A stretch of DNA of 64,000 bases. Source: Pontiella desulfatans (GTDB lineage: Bacteria > Verrucomicrobiota > Kiritimatiellia > Kiritimatiellales > Pontiellaceae). Positions 54,398 through 62,625 of the stretch are shown here, piece by piece. Within the stretch, counting starts at the first letter, position 1. Each line of letters opens with the position of its first letter. Position numbers and translations under genes: made by a program. The notes under the pieces are model-generated. The model saw only the letters and a list, made by a program, of their open reading frames with translations. It was not told the origin of the DNA and did no database searches. The stretch is from positions 4,030,001 through 4,094,000 of the forward strand of contig NZ_CAAHFG010000001.1 of the NCBI RefSeq assembly GCF_900890425.1, in the 5' to 3' direction.

Positions 54398-55144
54398 ATG
54401 CAGGAACAGATACGACTTCAGAAATACCTGGCCGATTGCGGCCTCGGCTCCCGGCGCTTCTGCGAAACGCTGATCACCGCCGGACGGGTTAGTGTTGACG
54501 GAAAAACCGTCACCGAGCTCGGCACCAAGGTGGCCCCGGACACGCAGACCGTGGTTTGCAACGGCCAAACCCTGGCCAAGGAACCGCCCGTCACCATCCT
54601 GCTCAACAAACCGCCGAAGGTCATCTGCACCTCCGACGACCCGCAGGGGCGCACCACCGTGCTCGACCTGCTCGACGACCTCCCCGAACGCGTCTACACC
54701 GTCGGCCGCCTCGACTTCATGAGCGAGGGGCTGATCATGGTCACAAACGACGGAAACCTCGCCCACGCCCTGATGCACCCGAGCCACCATGTGGAAAAAA
54801 TCTACAAGGTATGGATCGACGTACCTCTCGGCTACCACCAGCTCAAGAAAATGACCCGCGGCATCCCCAATGGCGGCGAAACCCTGCGCGTGCTCGCCAT
54901 CGACGAAGGCCGCCACACCAAACAGGGTGTCGAATACACCATAACCCTCGGCGAAGGCAAGAACCGGCACATTCGCCGCCTAATGGAGCACTTCGACAAA
55001 AAGGTGTTCCGCCTCATGCGCATCGCCATCGGCCCCATCCGGCTCGACGAGCTCAAACCCGGCGAATGGCGCCGCGCCAAACCCGCCGAACTCAAGCTGC
55101 TCCGCAAGGCCATTGCAGAGAAAAAAGGGAGCAACGGCCAATAA
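54398..55144 (+). CDS. 16S/23S rRNA pseudouridine synthase (RsuA/RluB family)
   Basis: A 248-residue enzyme. The N-terminal S4 RNA-binding domain (IRLQKYLADCGLGSRRFCET) is followed by the RsuA-type catalytic domain with VGRLDFMSEGLIMVTNDG (catalytic Asp in GRLD) and EGKNRHIRRLMEHFDKKVFR. It isomerises a specific uridine of rRNA; choosing between RsuA, RluB, RluE or RluF is not possible from motifs alone. ATG 54398 lies 13 bp after a terminator, so its promoter would overlap that hairpin or the gene depends on read-through. Confidence 0.9.
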   Translation: MQEQIRLQKYLADCGLGSRRFCETLITAGRVSVDGKTVTELGTKVAPDTQTVVCNGQTLAKEPPVTILLNKPPKVICTSDDPQGRTTVLDLLDDLPERVYTVGRLDFMSEGLIMVTNDGNLAHALMHPSHHVEKIYKVWIDVPLGYHQLKKMTRGIPNGGETLRVLAIDEGRHTKQGVEYTITLGEGKNRHIRRLMEHFDKKVFRLMRIAIGPIRLDELKPGEWRRAKPAELKLLRKAIAEKKGSNGQ

Positions 55145-55196
55145 TATCAATCACGTCCGTCCTCACGATCGTGAGTACAGACGTGACAGCGATATT
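55143..55196. repeat. 54-bp imperfect palindrome after the pseudouridine synthase gene
   Basis: Core 55151-55186 is inverted-repeat at 32 of 36 positions around CTCACGATCGTGAG, and outer AATATC/GATATT (55143-55148, 55191-55196) extend the stem. It overlaps the stop codon. No T-run follows, so it may be an mRNA 3' stabiliser or terminator. Confidence 0.6.
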
Positions 55197-55319
55197 CAGC
55201 GCGTGGAAGTGGAATGACTCGCTCGCCCCCCTATACCGCGACGGATCAAGGGTTAGTAAAACCCCGTAAAACCCGCTTGACTAATTCCCGCAAAACACTA
55301 CCGTGTTGCTCATATTTAA

Positions 55320-55420
55320 ACATTGAGAGCGGCGTGAGGGAACTGGCCCTGAGATCGCCCGGCAACCTGAGAACTCGCTAAGGTGCCAAGGCCAGGCTTT
55401 GCTGCGCAAAGCAACGATGT
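55320..55420 (+). ncRNA. SAM riboswitch (S-box family)
   Basis: The aptamer core matches the S-box consensus: GAGGGAACTGGCCC, then CCCGGCAACC, then AAGGTGCCAA. P1 is ACATTG (55320-55325) paired with CGATGT (55415-55420). It lies 200 bp before the O-acetylhomoserine sulfhydrylase gene, a standard S-adenosylmethionine-repressed target. A short stem (TTCCC/GGGAA at 55422-55436) immediately after could belong to the expression platform. The remaining leader up to 55623 contains a word repeat and a T-rich segment near 55560. Confidence 0.9.
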
Positions 55421-55489
55421 GTTCCCCATAAAGGGAAAATGTTCGGTGTCTTTCCTCAGAGTATCCCCCACTCCGCCATGGAAAATTGT

Positions 55490-55599
55490 GAACCACGGAT
55501 TGACACGAATGATGATGGCTTGTTTGCTTCAAGACTCCGCCCTCCAATTAGGGAGTTTTGTTTTTACTTCCATTTGAAATCTGCGTGCATCTGTGGTTC
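55490..55599. repeat. AACCACGGATTGACACGAAT-word repeat, inverted pair
   Basis: Left arm 55490-55518 (GAACCACGGATTGACACGAA and following) and right arm 55570-55599 (ending GCATCTGTGGTTC) are inverted versions of the same words (GAACCACrGAT, CACG). A 51-bp spacer contains CCCT..AGGG and a T-rich run. It lies in the leader between riboswitch and coding region, so folding may influence methionine gene expression. Confidence 0.7.
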
Positions 55600-55623
55600 T
55601 AAAAACGGAAAGGAAAGAAACCC

Positions 55624-56886
55624 ATGAGCAAACTGGAAACGAAATGCCTGCACGCCGGCTACACCCCGGAAGCCACCACGAAATCGCAAGCCGTTCCGCT
55701 GTACCGGACGGCGGCCTACCGCTTCGACAGCACCGAACATGCGGCCAACCTATTCGCCCTGAAAGAGCTAGGCAACATCTACACCCGTCTGATGAATCCG
55801 ACCACCGACGTGCTTGAGCAGCGCATTGCCGCGCTTGAAGGCGGCGCGGCCGCCCTCGCCCTCGCTTCCGGCACCAGCGCCATCTTCTACAGCATCATCA
55901 ACCTGGCGCAGGCAGGCGACGAGATTGTTTCGGCCAACAATCTCTATGGCGGCACCTACACGCAGTTCAACGACATCCTCCCCTCCATGGGCATCAACGT
56001 GAAATTCGTTGATCCGTCCGATCCAAAAAACTTTGAAGCGGCGATCAACGAAAAGACCAAGGCGGTCTTCTGCGAAACCATCGGCAATCCCGCGCTGGAA
56101 CTGGTCGATCTCCAAGGCATTGCCGACGTGGCGCACGCCCACGGCATTCCGCTGATTGTCGACTCGACCTTCACCACCCCCGCCCTGCTGCGCCCGCTTG
56201 AACACGGCGCGGACATCGTGGTGCATTCGCTCACCAAGTGGCTGGGCGGCCACGGCACCGCCATCGGCGGCGCGGTGGTCGATTCCGGCAAGTTCGATTG
56301 GACAACCGGCAAGCATCCGCTGCTCTCCGAGCCGGATCCGAGCTACCACGACATCCGCTACGCCACCGATCTCGGCGACCTGGCGCCGCTCGCCTACATT
56401 TTGCGCATGAGGCTCGTCCCGTTGCGCAACCTCGGCGCGTGCATTTCGCCGGACAACGCCTGGATGGCGCTGCAGGGCATCGAAACCCTCGGCCTGCGCA
56501 TGGAGCGCCACTCCGAGAACGGTCTGGCTGTTGCCGAACGCCTGAAGAAGAGCGACAAGGTCGAGTGGGTCAAGTATGCGGGTTATGATGATAAGGCTTC
56601 AACCTACCTGCCCAACGGAGCCGGCGGCATGGTGGTCTTCGAGATCAAGGGCGGCGAAGAAGCCGGCCGCAAGTTTATCGAAGCCCTCGAACTCTTCTCG
56701 CACCTGGCGAACGTTGGCGATGCCAAGAGCCTGGCGATCCACCCGGCCAGCACAACGCACTCGCAGCTCACCGCGGAGCAGCAGGCGGGCGGCGGAATCA
56801 CCCCCGGTCTGATCCGCCTTTCCGTAGGGCTTGAACATATCGACGATATCCTGTCTGATATTGACCAAGCTCTGGCAAAGATCTAA
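55624..56886 (+). CDS. metY: O-acetylhomoserine aminocarboxypropyltransferase/sulfhydrylase
   Basis: A 420-residue PLP enzyme of the Cys/Met metabolism family, forming homocysteine from O-acetylhomoserine and sulfide. Motifs: ALASGTSAIFYSIINLAQAG, NNLYGGTYTQFNDILPSMGI, VDSTFTTPALLRPLEHGADI and the PLP lysine in VVHSLTKWLGGHG (Lys205). Close homology to cystathionine gamma-synthase exists, but the adjacent metX and length favour direct sulfhydrylation. Regulated by the SAM riboswitch upstream; ribosome site AGGAAAG precedes ATG 55624. Confidence 0.93.
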   Translation: MSKLETKCLHAGYTPEATTKSQAVPLYRTAAYRFDSTEHAANLFALKELGNIYTRLMNPTTDVLEQRIAALEGGAAALALASGTSAIFYSIINLAQAGDEIVSANNLYGGTYTQFNDILPSMGINVKFVDPSDPKNFEAAINEKTKAVFCETIGNPALELVDLQGIADVAHAHGIPLIVDSTFTTPALLRPLEHGADIVVHSLTKWLGGHGTAIGGAVVDSGKFDWTTGKHPLLSEPDPSYHDIRYATDLGDLAPLAYILRMRLVPLRNLGACISPDNAWMALQGIETLGLRMERHSENGLAVAERLKKSDKVEWVKYAGYDDKASTYLPNGAGGMVVFEIKGGEEAGRKFIEALELFSHLANVGDAKSLAIHPASTTHSQLTAEQQAGGGITPGLIRLSVGLEHIDDILSDIDQALAKI

Positions 56887-56908
56887 TCAGCCGGTTACCG
56901 GAATACAG

Positions 56909-56935
56909 GGCCATCCCTGCGGGGGTGGCCTTTTT
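56909..56935 (+). terminator. Hairpin with T-run between metY and metX
   Basis: GGCCATCCC pairs with GGGGTGGCC (with one offset base) and is followed by T5, within the 60-bp metY-metX gap. It would lower metX expression relative to metY or act as a partial terminator. Confidence 0.7.
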
Positions 56936-56946
56936 GTGGGGATGCA

Positions 56947-58092
56947 ATGGAAGTTAGAACACAGTTTTTCACCTACGGCGCAGACGAGGAATCGCGACTG
57001 GTGCTGCACGACGGCACCGACTTCGGCCCCGTTACACTCGCCTATGAAACCTACGGCGAACTGAACGAGGCCAAGGACAATGCGATCCTGGTCTTCCACG
57101 CGCTTACGGGATCCCAGCACGTTGCGGGTTTCAACCCCGCAGTTCCGGGCATCGGCGACCGATGGACGGACGAGTGCCAGCCCGGTTGGTGGGATGGGTT
57201 TGTCGGTTCCGGCAAAGCGATCGACACCGACCGGTTCTTCGTGGTGTGCGCAAACTTTTTCGGAGGTTGCTACGGCTCCACCGGCCCCGCCTCCATCAAT
57301 CCGGAAAGAGGCAAACCCTACGGCGGCGACTTTCCGCAGATTTCCTTCGGCGACATTGTCGACTCGCAGCTCCCGCTGTTCGACGAGTTGGGCATTGCCC
57401 GTTTCCACGCGGTGGTCGGCTCCTCGCTGGGCGGATTGCTGACCATGAATTTCGCCACGCGCTATCCGGAAAAAGTCGGCCGCATCATTCCCGTGGCCTG
57501 CGGCCTGCACTCGACCACCCTCACGCGGGTGCACAACCTGGAGCAGATCCTCTCCATCGAAAACGACCCCAACTTCTGCAACGGGCACTACTATGACGGC
57601 CCCGCCCCGCTGCGCGGGCTGGCGCTGGCCCGCATGATTTCGCACAAGACCTTTGTCTCGCTGCACGACATGGAGGCGCGCATGACCGACAAGTGCGAAC
57701 AGGAGCAGGACGAATTTTCATGGTACAAGATCAAGACGCCGCTCGAATCCTACATCCTCCACCAAGGGCGCAAGCTGGTGCGGCGCTTCGATGCCAACAC
57801 CTACCTCAACCTGATTTCCGGATGGAGCAACTTCAACTTGCTGCTCGACTCGGGATGCGCCACCTACGACGACCTGTTTGAAGGCTGCCGCGATCAGGAA
57901 TACCTCGTCTTCAGCATCAGCTCCGATGTCTGCTTCTATCCCGAGGAACAGGAAGCCATCCATCTAGAGCTGGTTAAGGCGGGCGTGAAATCGGAATATA
58001 TTACGGTGGAATCCGACAAGGGCCACGACTCCTTCCTCATCGAACCCGAACTCTATTCCGCCTCCATAAAGCATATGCTTGAAAAAGAGTAG
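56947..58092 (+). CDS. metX: Homoserine O-acetyltransferase
   Basis: A 381-residue alpha/beta-hydrolase-fold transferase acetylating homoserine for methionine synthesis. The nucleophile elbow is VVGSSLGGLLTM, the oxyanion region FHALTGSQHVAG, and the Asp/His of the triad are in VFSISSDVCFYPEEQ and ESDKGHDSFLIEP. The sequence SINPERGKPYGGDFPQI is typical of MetX. It lies downstream of metY; together they make homocysteine by direct sulfhydrylation. Specificity for acetyl rather than succinyl follows from the pairing and is not proven by motif. Confidence 0.93.
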   Translation: MEVRTQFFTYGADEESRLVLHDGTDFGPVTLAYETYGELNEAKDNAILVFHALTGSQHVAGFNPAVPGIGDRWTDECQPGWWDGFVGSGKAIDTDRFFVVCANFFGGCYGSTGPASINPERGKPYGGDFPQISFGDIVDSQLPLFDELGIARFHAVVGSSLGGLLTMNFATRYPEKVGRIIPVACGLHSTTLTRVHNLEQILSIENDPNFCNGHYYDGPAPLRGLALARMISHKTFVSLHDMEARMTDKCEQEQDEFSWYKIKTPLESYILHQGRKLVRRFDANTYLNLISGWSNFNLLLDSGCATYDDLFEGCRDQEYLVFSISSDVCFYPEEQEAIHLELVKAGVKSEYITVESDKGHDSFLIEPELYSASIKHMLEKE

Positions 58093-58095
58093 CCC

Positions 58096-58980
58096 GTGAA
58101 CTATTCCCTTGCCACCAGCGCCTTCGCCTTGTTGCTCTGTTCCTGCCAGAGTCCCATGCGATCAGGAGAGCAATGGCAACACGGCACCTACAAACGAAAA
58201 ACGGACATCAAGTTCAACGGACTGTCCCGCAGCTATCTTCTGCATATTCCCGAAACGATGCCACCCAACGGTTGGCCACTCGTTGTTGTGCTACATGGCG
58301 CATTCAGTACGGCGAAGGAGATGGAACGGCAAAGCGGGTTCAGCGCACTGGCCGACCAAGAGGGATTCAGCGTGGCCTATCCCAACGGCATCGGCCTGTT
58401 CGGTCAGCTTCAGCACTGGAATGCCGGGCACTGCTGTGGCAAGGCGGCAAAAGACAACGTCGATGACGTCGGCTTCATCAGCGCCGTGATCGACAATGCC
58501 GTACAGGCGTGCCCCATCGACAAAAACCGCATTTATCTGATCGGTTATTCAAACGGAGGCATGATGGCCTACCGTTATGCGGCGGAACAAACCGGACGCC
58601 TTGCCGCCGCAGCCGTATTCGCCGCAGCCATCGACAGCACCGTTGAAGGCGAAGACGATGCATGGACGCCTCCGCAGCCGACGCGCCCCCTACCCATCAT
58701 GATCCTGCACGGCAAGGCCGACGACATCGTGCCGCTCCAAGGTGGCGCGAGCCCGGCAAAAGCCAATGGACGCCACTATGCCTCGGTGGCAGCGGCCAAG
58801 AGGTTTTGGAACAGCAACAATGGCACAACGGCGGAAGTACGGGTCGAGTTCCTCGAAGATTGGGGGCATATGTGGCCGGGGCCCTGGTTCACCAACCGCG
58901 AGGACGCTCCAGAAGCCATGCGCGGATATGATGCCGCAAAAGTGATCTGGAATTTTTTCCGTCCGTACCGACTACTGTAG
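58096..58980 (+). CDS. Secreted PHB-depolymerase/feruloyl-esterase-like lipoprotein
   Basis: A 294-residue alpha/beta hydrolase of the LpqC / esterase_phb type. A lipoprotein signal (FALLLCSC, lipobox near Cys17) is followed by WPLVVVLHGAFSTAKEMERQ, the family's WNAGHCCGKAAKDNVDDVGF motif, the nucleophile elbow IGYSNGGMMAYRYAAE and the acid/His region ILHGKADDIVP and DWGHMWPGPW. It likely cleaves feruloyl, acetyl or polyester bonds of external substrates. The start is GTG 58096, only 3 bp after metX, with coupling possible although the functions are unrelated. Confidence 0.85.
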   Translation: MNYSLATSAFALLLCSCQSPMRSGEQWQHGTYKRKTDIKFNGLSRSYLLHIPETMPPNGWPLVVVLHGAFSTAKEMERQSGFSALADQEGFSVAYPNGIGLFGQLQHWNAGHCCGKAAKDNVDDVGFISAVIDNAVQACPIDKNRIYLIGYSNGGMMAYRYAAEQTGRLAAAAVFAAAIDSTVEGEDDAWTPPQPTRPLPIMILHGKADDIVPLQGGASPAKANGRHYASVAAAKRFWNSNNGTTAEVRVEFLEDWGHMWPGPWFTNREDAPEAMRGYDAAKVIWNFFRPYRLL

Positions 58981-59835
58981 CTTTTCCAGCAACTCGCGGG
59001 CGTCGCTTTGGCAATAGAGGTTCCAGAAAACGGGGCCGGGGGCTTGCGCCGCATCCTGGGCTAGCACCCATTGCAGGTCGGCCATGGCGGCGGCGCGGTC
59101 CCCGGTCTTCCCATAGTAGTATCGCGCCCGGCCCCAGCGGTTCAGCAACCAGTCCGGACCGCAAGCCACCGCCTTTTCAAAATAGGCTTCCGATTTTTCC
59201 ATGTCGCCGCCGGCAATGGCCGGCATGAGATAGTAGATGCCATAGGTGAAATGAAGCTGGCCGCCGCCCCAGTCCGGACCGAGCGCATAGGCCCGCGCCA
59301 GAACCTGCTCCGCCCGGCGCACCCAGCGCAGGTTGAAAGGTTTCAGCGTTTTATTCAGGCATTCATCGAATTGATAAAAGAGCGCGGTTACCCAGAAACT
59401 CATGGCGGGCAAATATGTTTCATCGAGCACGGCGACGGCGTCCCACGTTTTTTTTCCAGCTTCGATTTCCCGACGGAACTCCGGCGACGTCATCATGGCA
59501 ATCTCGTTAAAGTGCAGCGCCTTGACATAGGCTGCCTTTTTCTTGCGCACGCTCGTTTCGTAGGCCGCCCCCTTGAAAATATAAAGGTTGCTCAACCTCG
59601 CCAAAATTTCGAGGTCGGTGGTGTCTTGTTCCAGCACTTTTTCCAAGGCCTCAATGGCTTGGTCGACCTGTTCGGCATCGGTGGCCTGGTTGATCTGGGA
59701 AAGGGCTGCTTCGCGGGAACCCGATGCGTTGTGCCGATGGCCGGCCCCCTGCTGGGTTTGGGGGGAAGGAACCGAAATGCAACCGCACAACGAAAACAGG
59801 ACTAAACTGGTGAGGAGAGGATTAATCGCATTCAT
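58972..59835 (-). CDS. TPR lipoprotein resembling the TRAP transporter TatT component
   Basis: A 287-residue lipoprotein with signal MNAINPLLTSLVLFSLCGCI (lipobox LCGC, Cys19), then TPR-like helices (ALEKVLEQDTTDLEILARLS, RAEQVLARAYALGPDWGGGQ and KSEAYFEKAVACGPDWLLN). The layout with long helices and the HFTYGIYYLMPAIAG motif resembles TatT (T-component of TRAP systems), but no TRAP genes are adjacent. ATG 59835 is preferred to ATG 59883. Its 3' end overlaps the convergent esterase gene by 9 bp. Confidence 0.7.
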   Translation of the reverse strand: MNAINPLLTSLVLFSLCGCISVPSPQTQQGAGHRHNASGSREAALSQINQATDAEQVDQAIEALEKVLEQDTTDLEILARLSNLYIFKGAAYETSVRKKKAAYVKALHFNEIAMMTSPEFRREIEAGKKTWDAVAVLDETYLPAMSFWVTALFYQFDECLNKTLKPFNLRWVRRAEQVLARAYALGPDWGGGQLHFTYGIYYLMPAIAGGDMEKSEAYFEKAVACGPDWLLNRWGRARYYYGKTGDRAAAMADLQWVLAQDAAQAPGPVFWNLYCQSDARELLEKLQ

Positions 59836-59929
59836 GAATGCGTTGTACACCTTTTTTGAACGAAGAGAAGCCTTTGATTTCATGTTTTGAACACGGTACG
59901 TTGTGCCCATTGCAAAGAAAGGAGTTCAA

Positions 59930-60688
59930 ATGATCGTTGTTTTATCCCCCTCCAAAAGCATGGATATGGAACCGGGCAAGGTTGCCGAATTCACGCAACC
60001 GGCATTCCTCGACCAATCGCAGAAGCTGGTTTCCAAGGTGCGGAAAATGTCCAAGGCCGAGTTGATGGAGTTCATGGCGGTCAGCGAAAAACTGGCCGAC
60101 CTCAACCGCCAGCGCTTCAAGGATTGGCAACCGCCCTTCACCCCCGCCAACGCCAAGCAGGCGGTGCTGGCCTTCACCGGCGATGTCTACGATGGGCTCG
60201 ACGCGTCTTCGCTCAAGAAACGCGACCTGACCTATGCCCAAAACCACCTGCGCATCCTGTCCGGCCTATATGGTTTGCTGAAACCGCTCGACCTGATCCA
60301 GCCCTACCGCCTTGAAATGGGCCGTCCGCTCGAAACGCGCGGCGCAAAGAATCTCTACGAGTTCTGGAAGGCGACCGTCACCGAAGAACTCAACCGGACT
60401 CCGGGCGACCTGCTGGTCAACCTGGCCTCGAACGAATATTTCAAGGCCATCGACAAACGCACGCTCGACAAACCGATCGTCTCGCCGGTCTTCAAGGATG
60501 AAAAGAACGGCCAGTTCAAAATCATCAGCTTCTTCGCCAAGAAGGCGCGCGGCACCATGGCGCGCTTCATCATCGAAAACCGCGTGAAGGATGCCGATGG
60601 CCTGCTGAACTTCAAAGAGGACGGCTACCGTTACGCAGCCGCCCTCTCCAAACCGGACGCGCCCTGTTTCACGCGCCCGGAACGCTAG
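59930..60688 (+). CDS. yaaA: Peroxide stress protein YaaA
   Basis: A 252-residue YaaA (DUF328), which limits intracellular free iron under hydrogen peroxide stress in E. coli. N-terminus MIVVLSPSKSMDMEPGKVAE, then AVLAFTGDVYDGLDA, AQNHLRILSGLYGLLKPLDL and QPYRLEMGRPLET, with KGARGTM-like KKARGTMARFIIENRVKDAD at the C-terminus. A strong ribosome site (AAAGGAG) precedes ATG 59930. Monocistronic. Confidence 0.94.
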   Translation: MIVVLSPSKSMDMEPGKVAEFTQPAFLDQSQKLVSKVRKMSKAELMEFMAVSEKLADLNRQRFKDWQPPFTPANAKQAVLAFTGDVYDGLDASSLKKRDLTYAQNHLRILSGLYGLLKPLDLIQPYRLEMGRPLETRGAKNLYEFWKATVTEELNRTPGDLLVNLASNEYFKAIDKRTLDKPIVSPVFKDEKNGQFKIISFFAKKARGTMARFIIENRVKDADGLLNFKEDGYRYAAALSKPDAPCFTRPER

Positions 60689-60692
60689 CGCC

Positions 60693-61112
60693 CTAGAGCT
60701 CCCTAAGCCGGTAGAACAGGGCCGCCTCGGTTGCGGGAATCGAAACCGGATTGGTTGATCCGCTGGCGGAATCCACCCAGTTGCTCTGGAGGTTGAAGGT
60801 TTCCTGCAAAATCCAACCGGGATCGGCGGGAAGCCAGGAAACCACCGCATTGGTTCCGCCATCCACCACAATGTCCAGCCACGGGGCCCCGGCGGATTGT
60901 ACCGCCTGCGGCACCCAGAAGCCGCCGTGGACGGCATAGGAACCGCCGGCCATGTTGCCGGAGTCGGCCTGCCCAATGGTTCCGCGCAGGGTATAGCTAC
61001 CCCCGGCGGAGTTTCCGCCGCCGCCATCGATCGTCGACCAGTCGATGGAATACTGCGCCATGGCGGCCAGGGCGGCCACCGACACAGCGAAAGCTATTAG
61101 TTTGATTTTCAT
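60693..61112 (-). CDS. Secreted protein with GGxY/GGFW repeat motif
   Basis: A 139-residue secreted protein with signal MKIKLIAFAVSVAALAAMAQ and the paired motif IDGGGGNSAGGSYTLRGTIG followed by QADSGNMAGGSYAVHGGFWV, a pattern widespread in Verrucomicrobia-type secreted proteins. The C-terminal half has a short beta domain (VVSWLPADPGWILQETFNLQ) resembling FN3-like or cell-surface modules. GAGGAGG upstream fixes ATG 61112. It lies directly after the metalloprotease gene with an 11-bp gap, so it is probably co-transcribed. Confidence 0.75.
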   Translation of the reverse strand: MKIKLIAFAVSVAALAAMAQYSIDWSTIDGGGGNSAGGSYTLRGTIGQADSGNMAGGSYAVHGGFWVPQAVQSAGAPWLDIVVDGGTNAVVSWLPADPGWILQETFNLQSNWVDSASGSTNPVSIPATEAALFYRLREL

Positions 61113-61123
61113 GTCCATCCTCC

Positions 61124-62608
61124 TCAGTTGGTCAGCGGACTGCCGATTTTGATCCGGGTTTCCGTGCCGCTCCGGGCATGGAAGCCGGGCTGCAACACCA
61201 CCTTGTTGCCGGAGATCAAGCGGACACGCGAACCGGCATTGGCCGTGAAGCTTCCTACAGTCAGCGTATCGGTCACGATCTTATCGGCCGTCTCGTCGTT
61301 GTTCACCGTGTTGCCGTTCAGCGCCACGGAAGTGACGGGCGTGGTCTGGTGGTTGACCACGGTGGCATCGCCGTCATCCAGTGCGCTTTCGTTGTCCTGC
61401 GCAAAGTTGGCGCCGTTGATGGCGGTGCCCATGGCGACCGTGGGCGAGACCGGCGAGTTGACTGCGGGATTCGACCAATAGTTCAACCGTGTGGCGGAGT
61501 TGCCCCCCGTGACCGCCATGATGGTGCGCCAGGTGGTGTTCCCCTGCCGGAAACCGTGGCCGTAGGCGAACGGAGTCAAGGTGCCGTCGGTGTCGTGGCG
61601 GCAGCCCTGGCAGTGCCCGAACTCGTGAATGAACGAATAGTTGCCGGTGGCGCAACTATACGTCGTGCACTGGAACATGTTGGCGGCGGAGGTGTAGTCG
61701 AAACCATAGGCCCAACCACACCAGGCCGTGTCGCGGCCATCCACGATCAGACAGCACATATCGGCATCGTATTCGTTCCGCAACGTGTGCACTTCGTCGG
61801 CAAACCCGTCCCCGTTGCTTTGGAAATTATCGACATCGTTCTCGATGGCGGTGGTTTCCGTGGCTCCGGTTTCGTAGAGGCAGGCCAGCTGCAGCCGCGC
61901 CGCCACAAGGCTGTTGGCATAGCCCTGGTTCGACTCCGCGATCGCCAGGTCGATATGCTCCTGCATCGTGCGGTTGTAGTCGGCCAAGGTTTTGGCCTGG
62001 CTACTGGACGTGTAGGCCACCAGGATCCGGATCCGGTTGGCCGTCGGCGTATCGCCCAGGGCGCCATCGCCTTGCGGCCCATCGTCGGGAACCGCATCGC
62101 CGGCGTCTGCCGGAAGGCTGGTCGCCCGGGTTGGCCGGGCGGAGCCGTCGTTGCCACACGACGGGAAGGCCGATTGATCCAACTCGACGATGGCCACTGC
62201 GCCATCGTCCATGGGATACAATTCGAAAACCCCATCCATGGAGGCTATCTTCCCGCTAATCCGGTCGCCGTTGATGATCAGAGCCACACTGCCCTTGCCA
62301 TCGCGCAGGTTGCCGAGCCATGTTTTGTTCCGCGCCCCGGTGAAACCGATATCGGTTTTGTCGGCCACCATGGGCGTATCCGCAAACGGGTTCAGTGTTA
62401 GAGCATCGGCCGCCAACGAAGCCCTGTTCAGCACGGCGGTTCGGATGCGCTTGGTGGTGGCCCGCATGTGTATCCGCTGGGCGAAGGCTTCCATCGGCGC
62501 GGACATCACCGCATCGCCCTGCCCGAGGAAGAGCGAAGGAGGGGGCTCGTTTGCCCACGTTGCCAGCGCAACCCCCAGCATTAGATTAAGAATTATTGCA
62601 GTTTTCAT
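61124..62608 (-). CDS. Secreted reprolysin-like zinc metalloprotease (metzincin)
   Basis: A 494-residue secreted protease with signal peptide MKTAIILNLMLGVALATWAN, a propeptide-like region, and a metzincin domain with zinc motif HEFGHCQGCRH (around residue 328) and Met-turn TIMAVTGG. The preceding segment RIRILVAYTSSSQAKTLADY is typical of bacterial reprolysin-like (M12B) proteins. The C-terminus ends in a beta-coathanger-like sequence (ISGNKVVLQPGFHARSGTET) associated with cell-surface proteins. Probably cleaves extracellular protein. Confidence 0.9.
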   Translation of the reverse strand: MKTAIILNLMLGVALATWANEPPPSLFLGQGDAVMSAPMEAFAQRIHMRATTKRIRTAVLNRASLAADALTLNPFADTPMVADKTDIGFTGARNKTWLGNLRDGKGSVALIINGDRISGKIASMDGVFELYPMDDGAVAIVELDQSAFPSCGNDGSARPTRATSLPADAGDAVPDDGPQGDGALGDTPTANRIRILVAYTSSSQAKTLADYNRTMQEHIDLAIAESNQGYANSLVAARLQLACLYETGATETTAIENDVDNFQSNGDGFADEVHTLRNEYDADMCCLIVDGRDTAWCGWAYGFDYTSAANMFQCTTYSCATGNYSFIHEFGHCQGCRHDTDGTLTPFAYGHGFRQGNTTWRTIMAVTGGNSATRLNYWSNPAVNSPVSPTVAMGTAINGANFAQDNESALDDGDATVVNHQTTPVTSVALNGNTVNNDETADKIVTDTLTVGSFTANAGSRVRLISGNKVVLQPGFHARSGTETRIKIGSPLTN

Positions 62609-62625
62609 GGCAATGCCTCCTCCGG

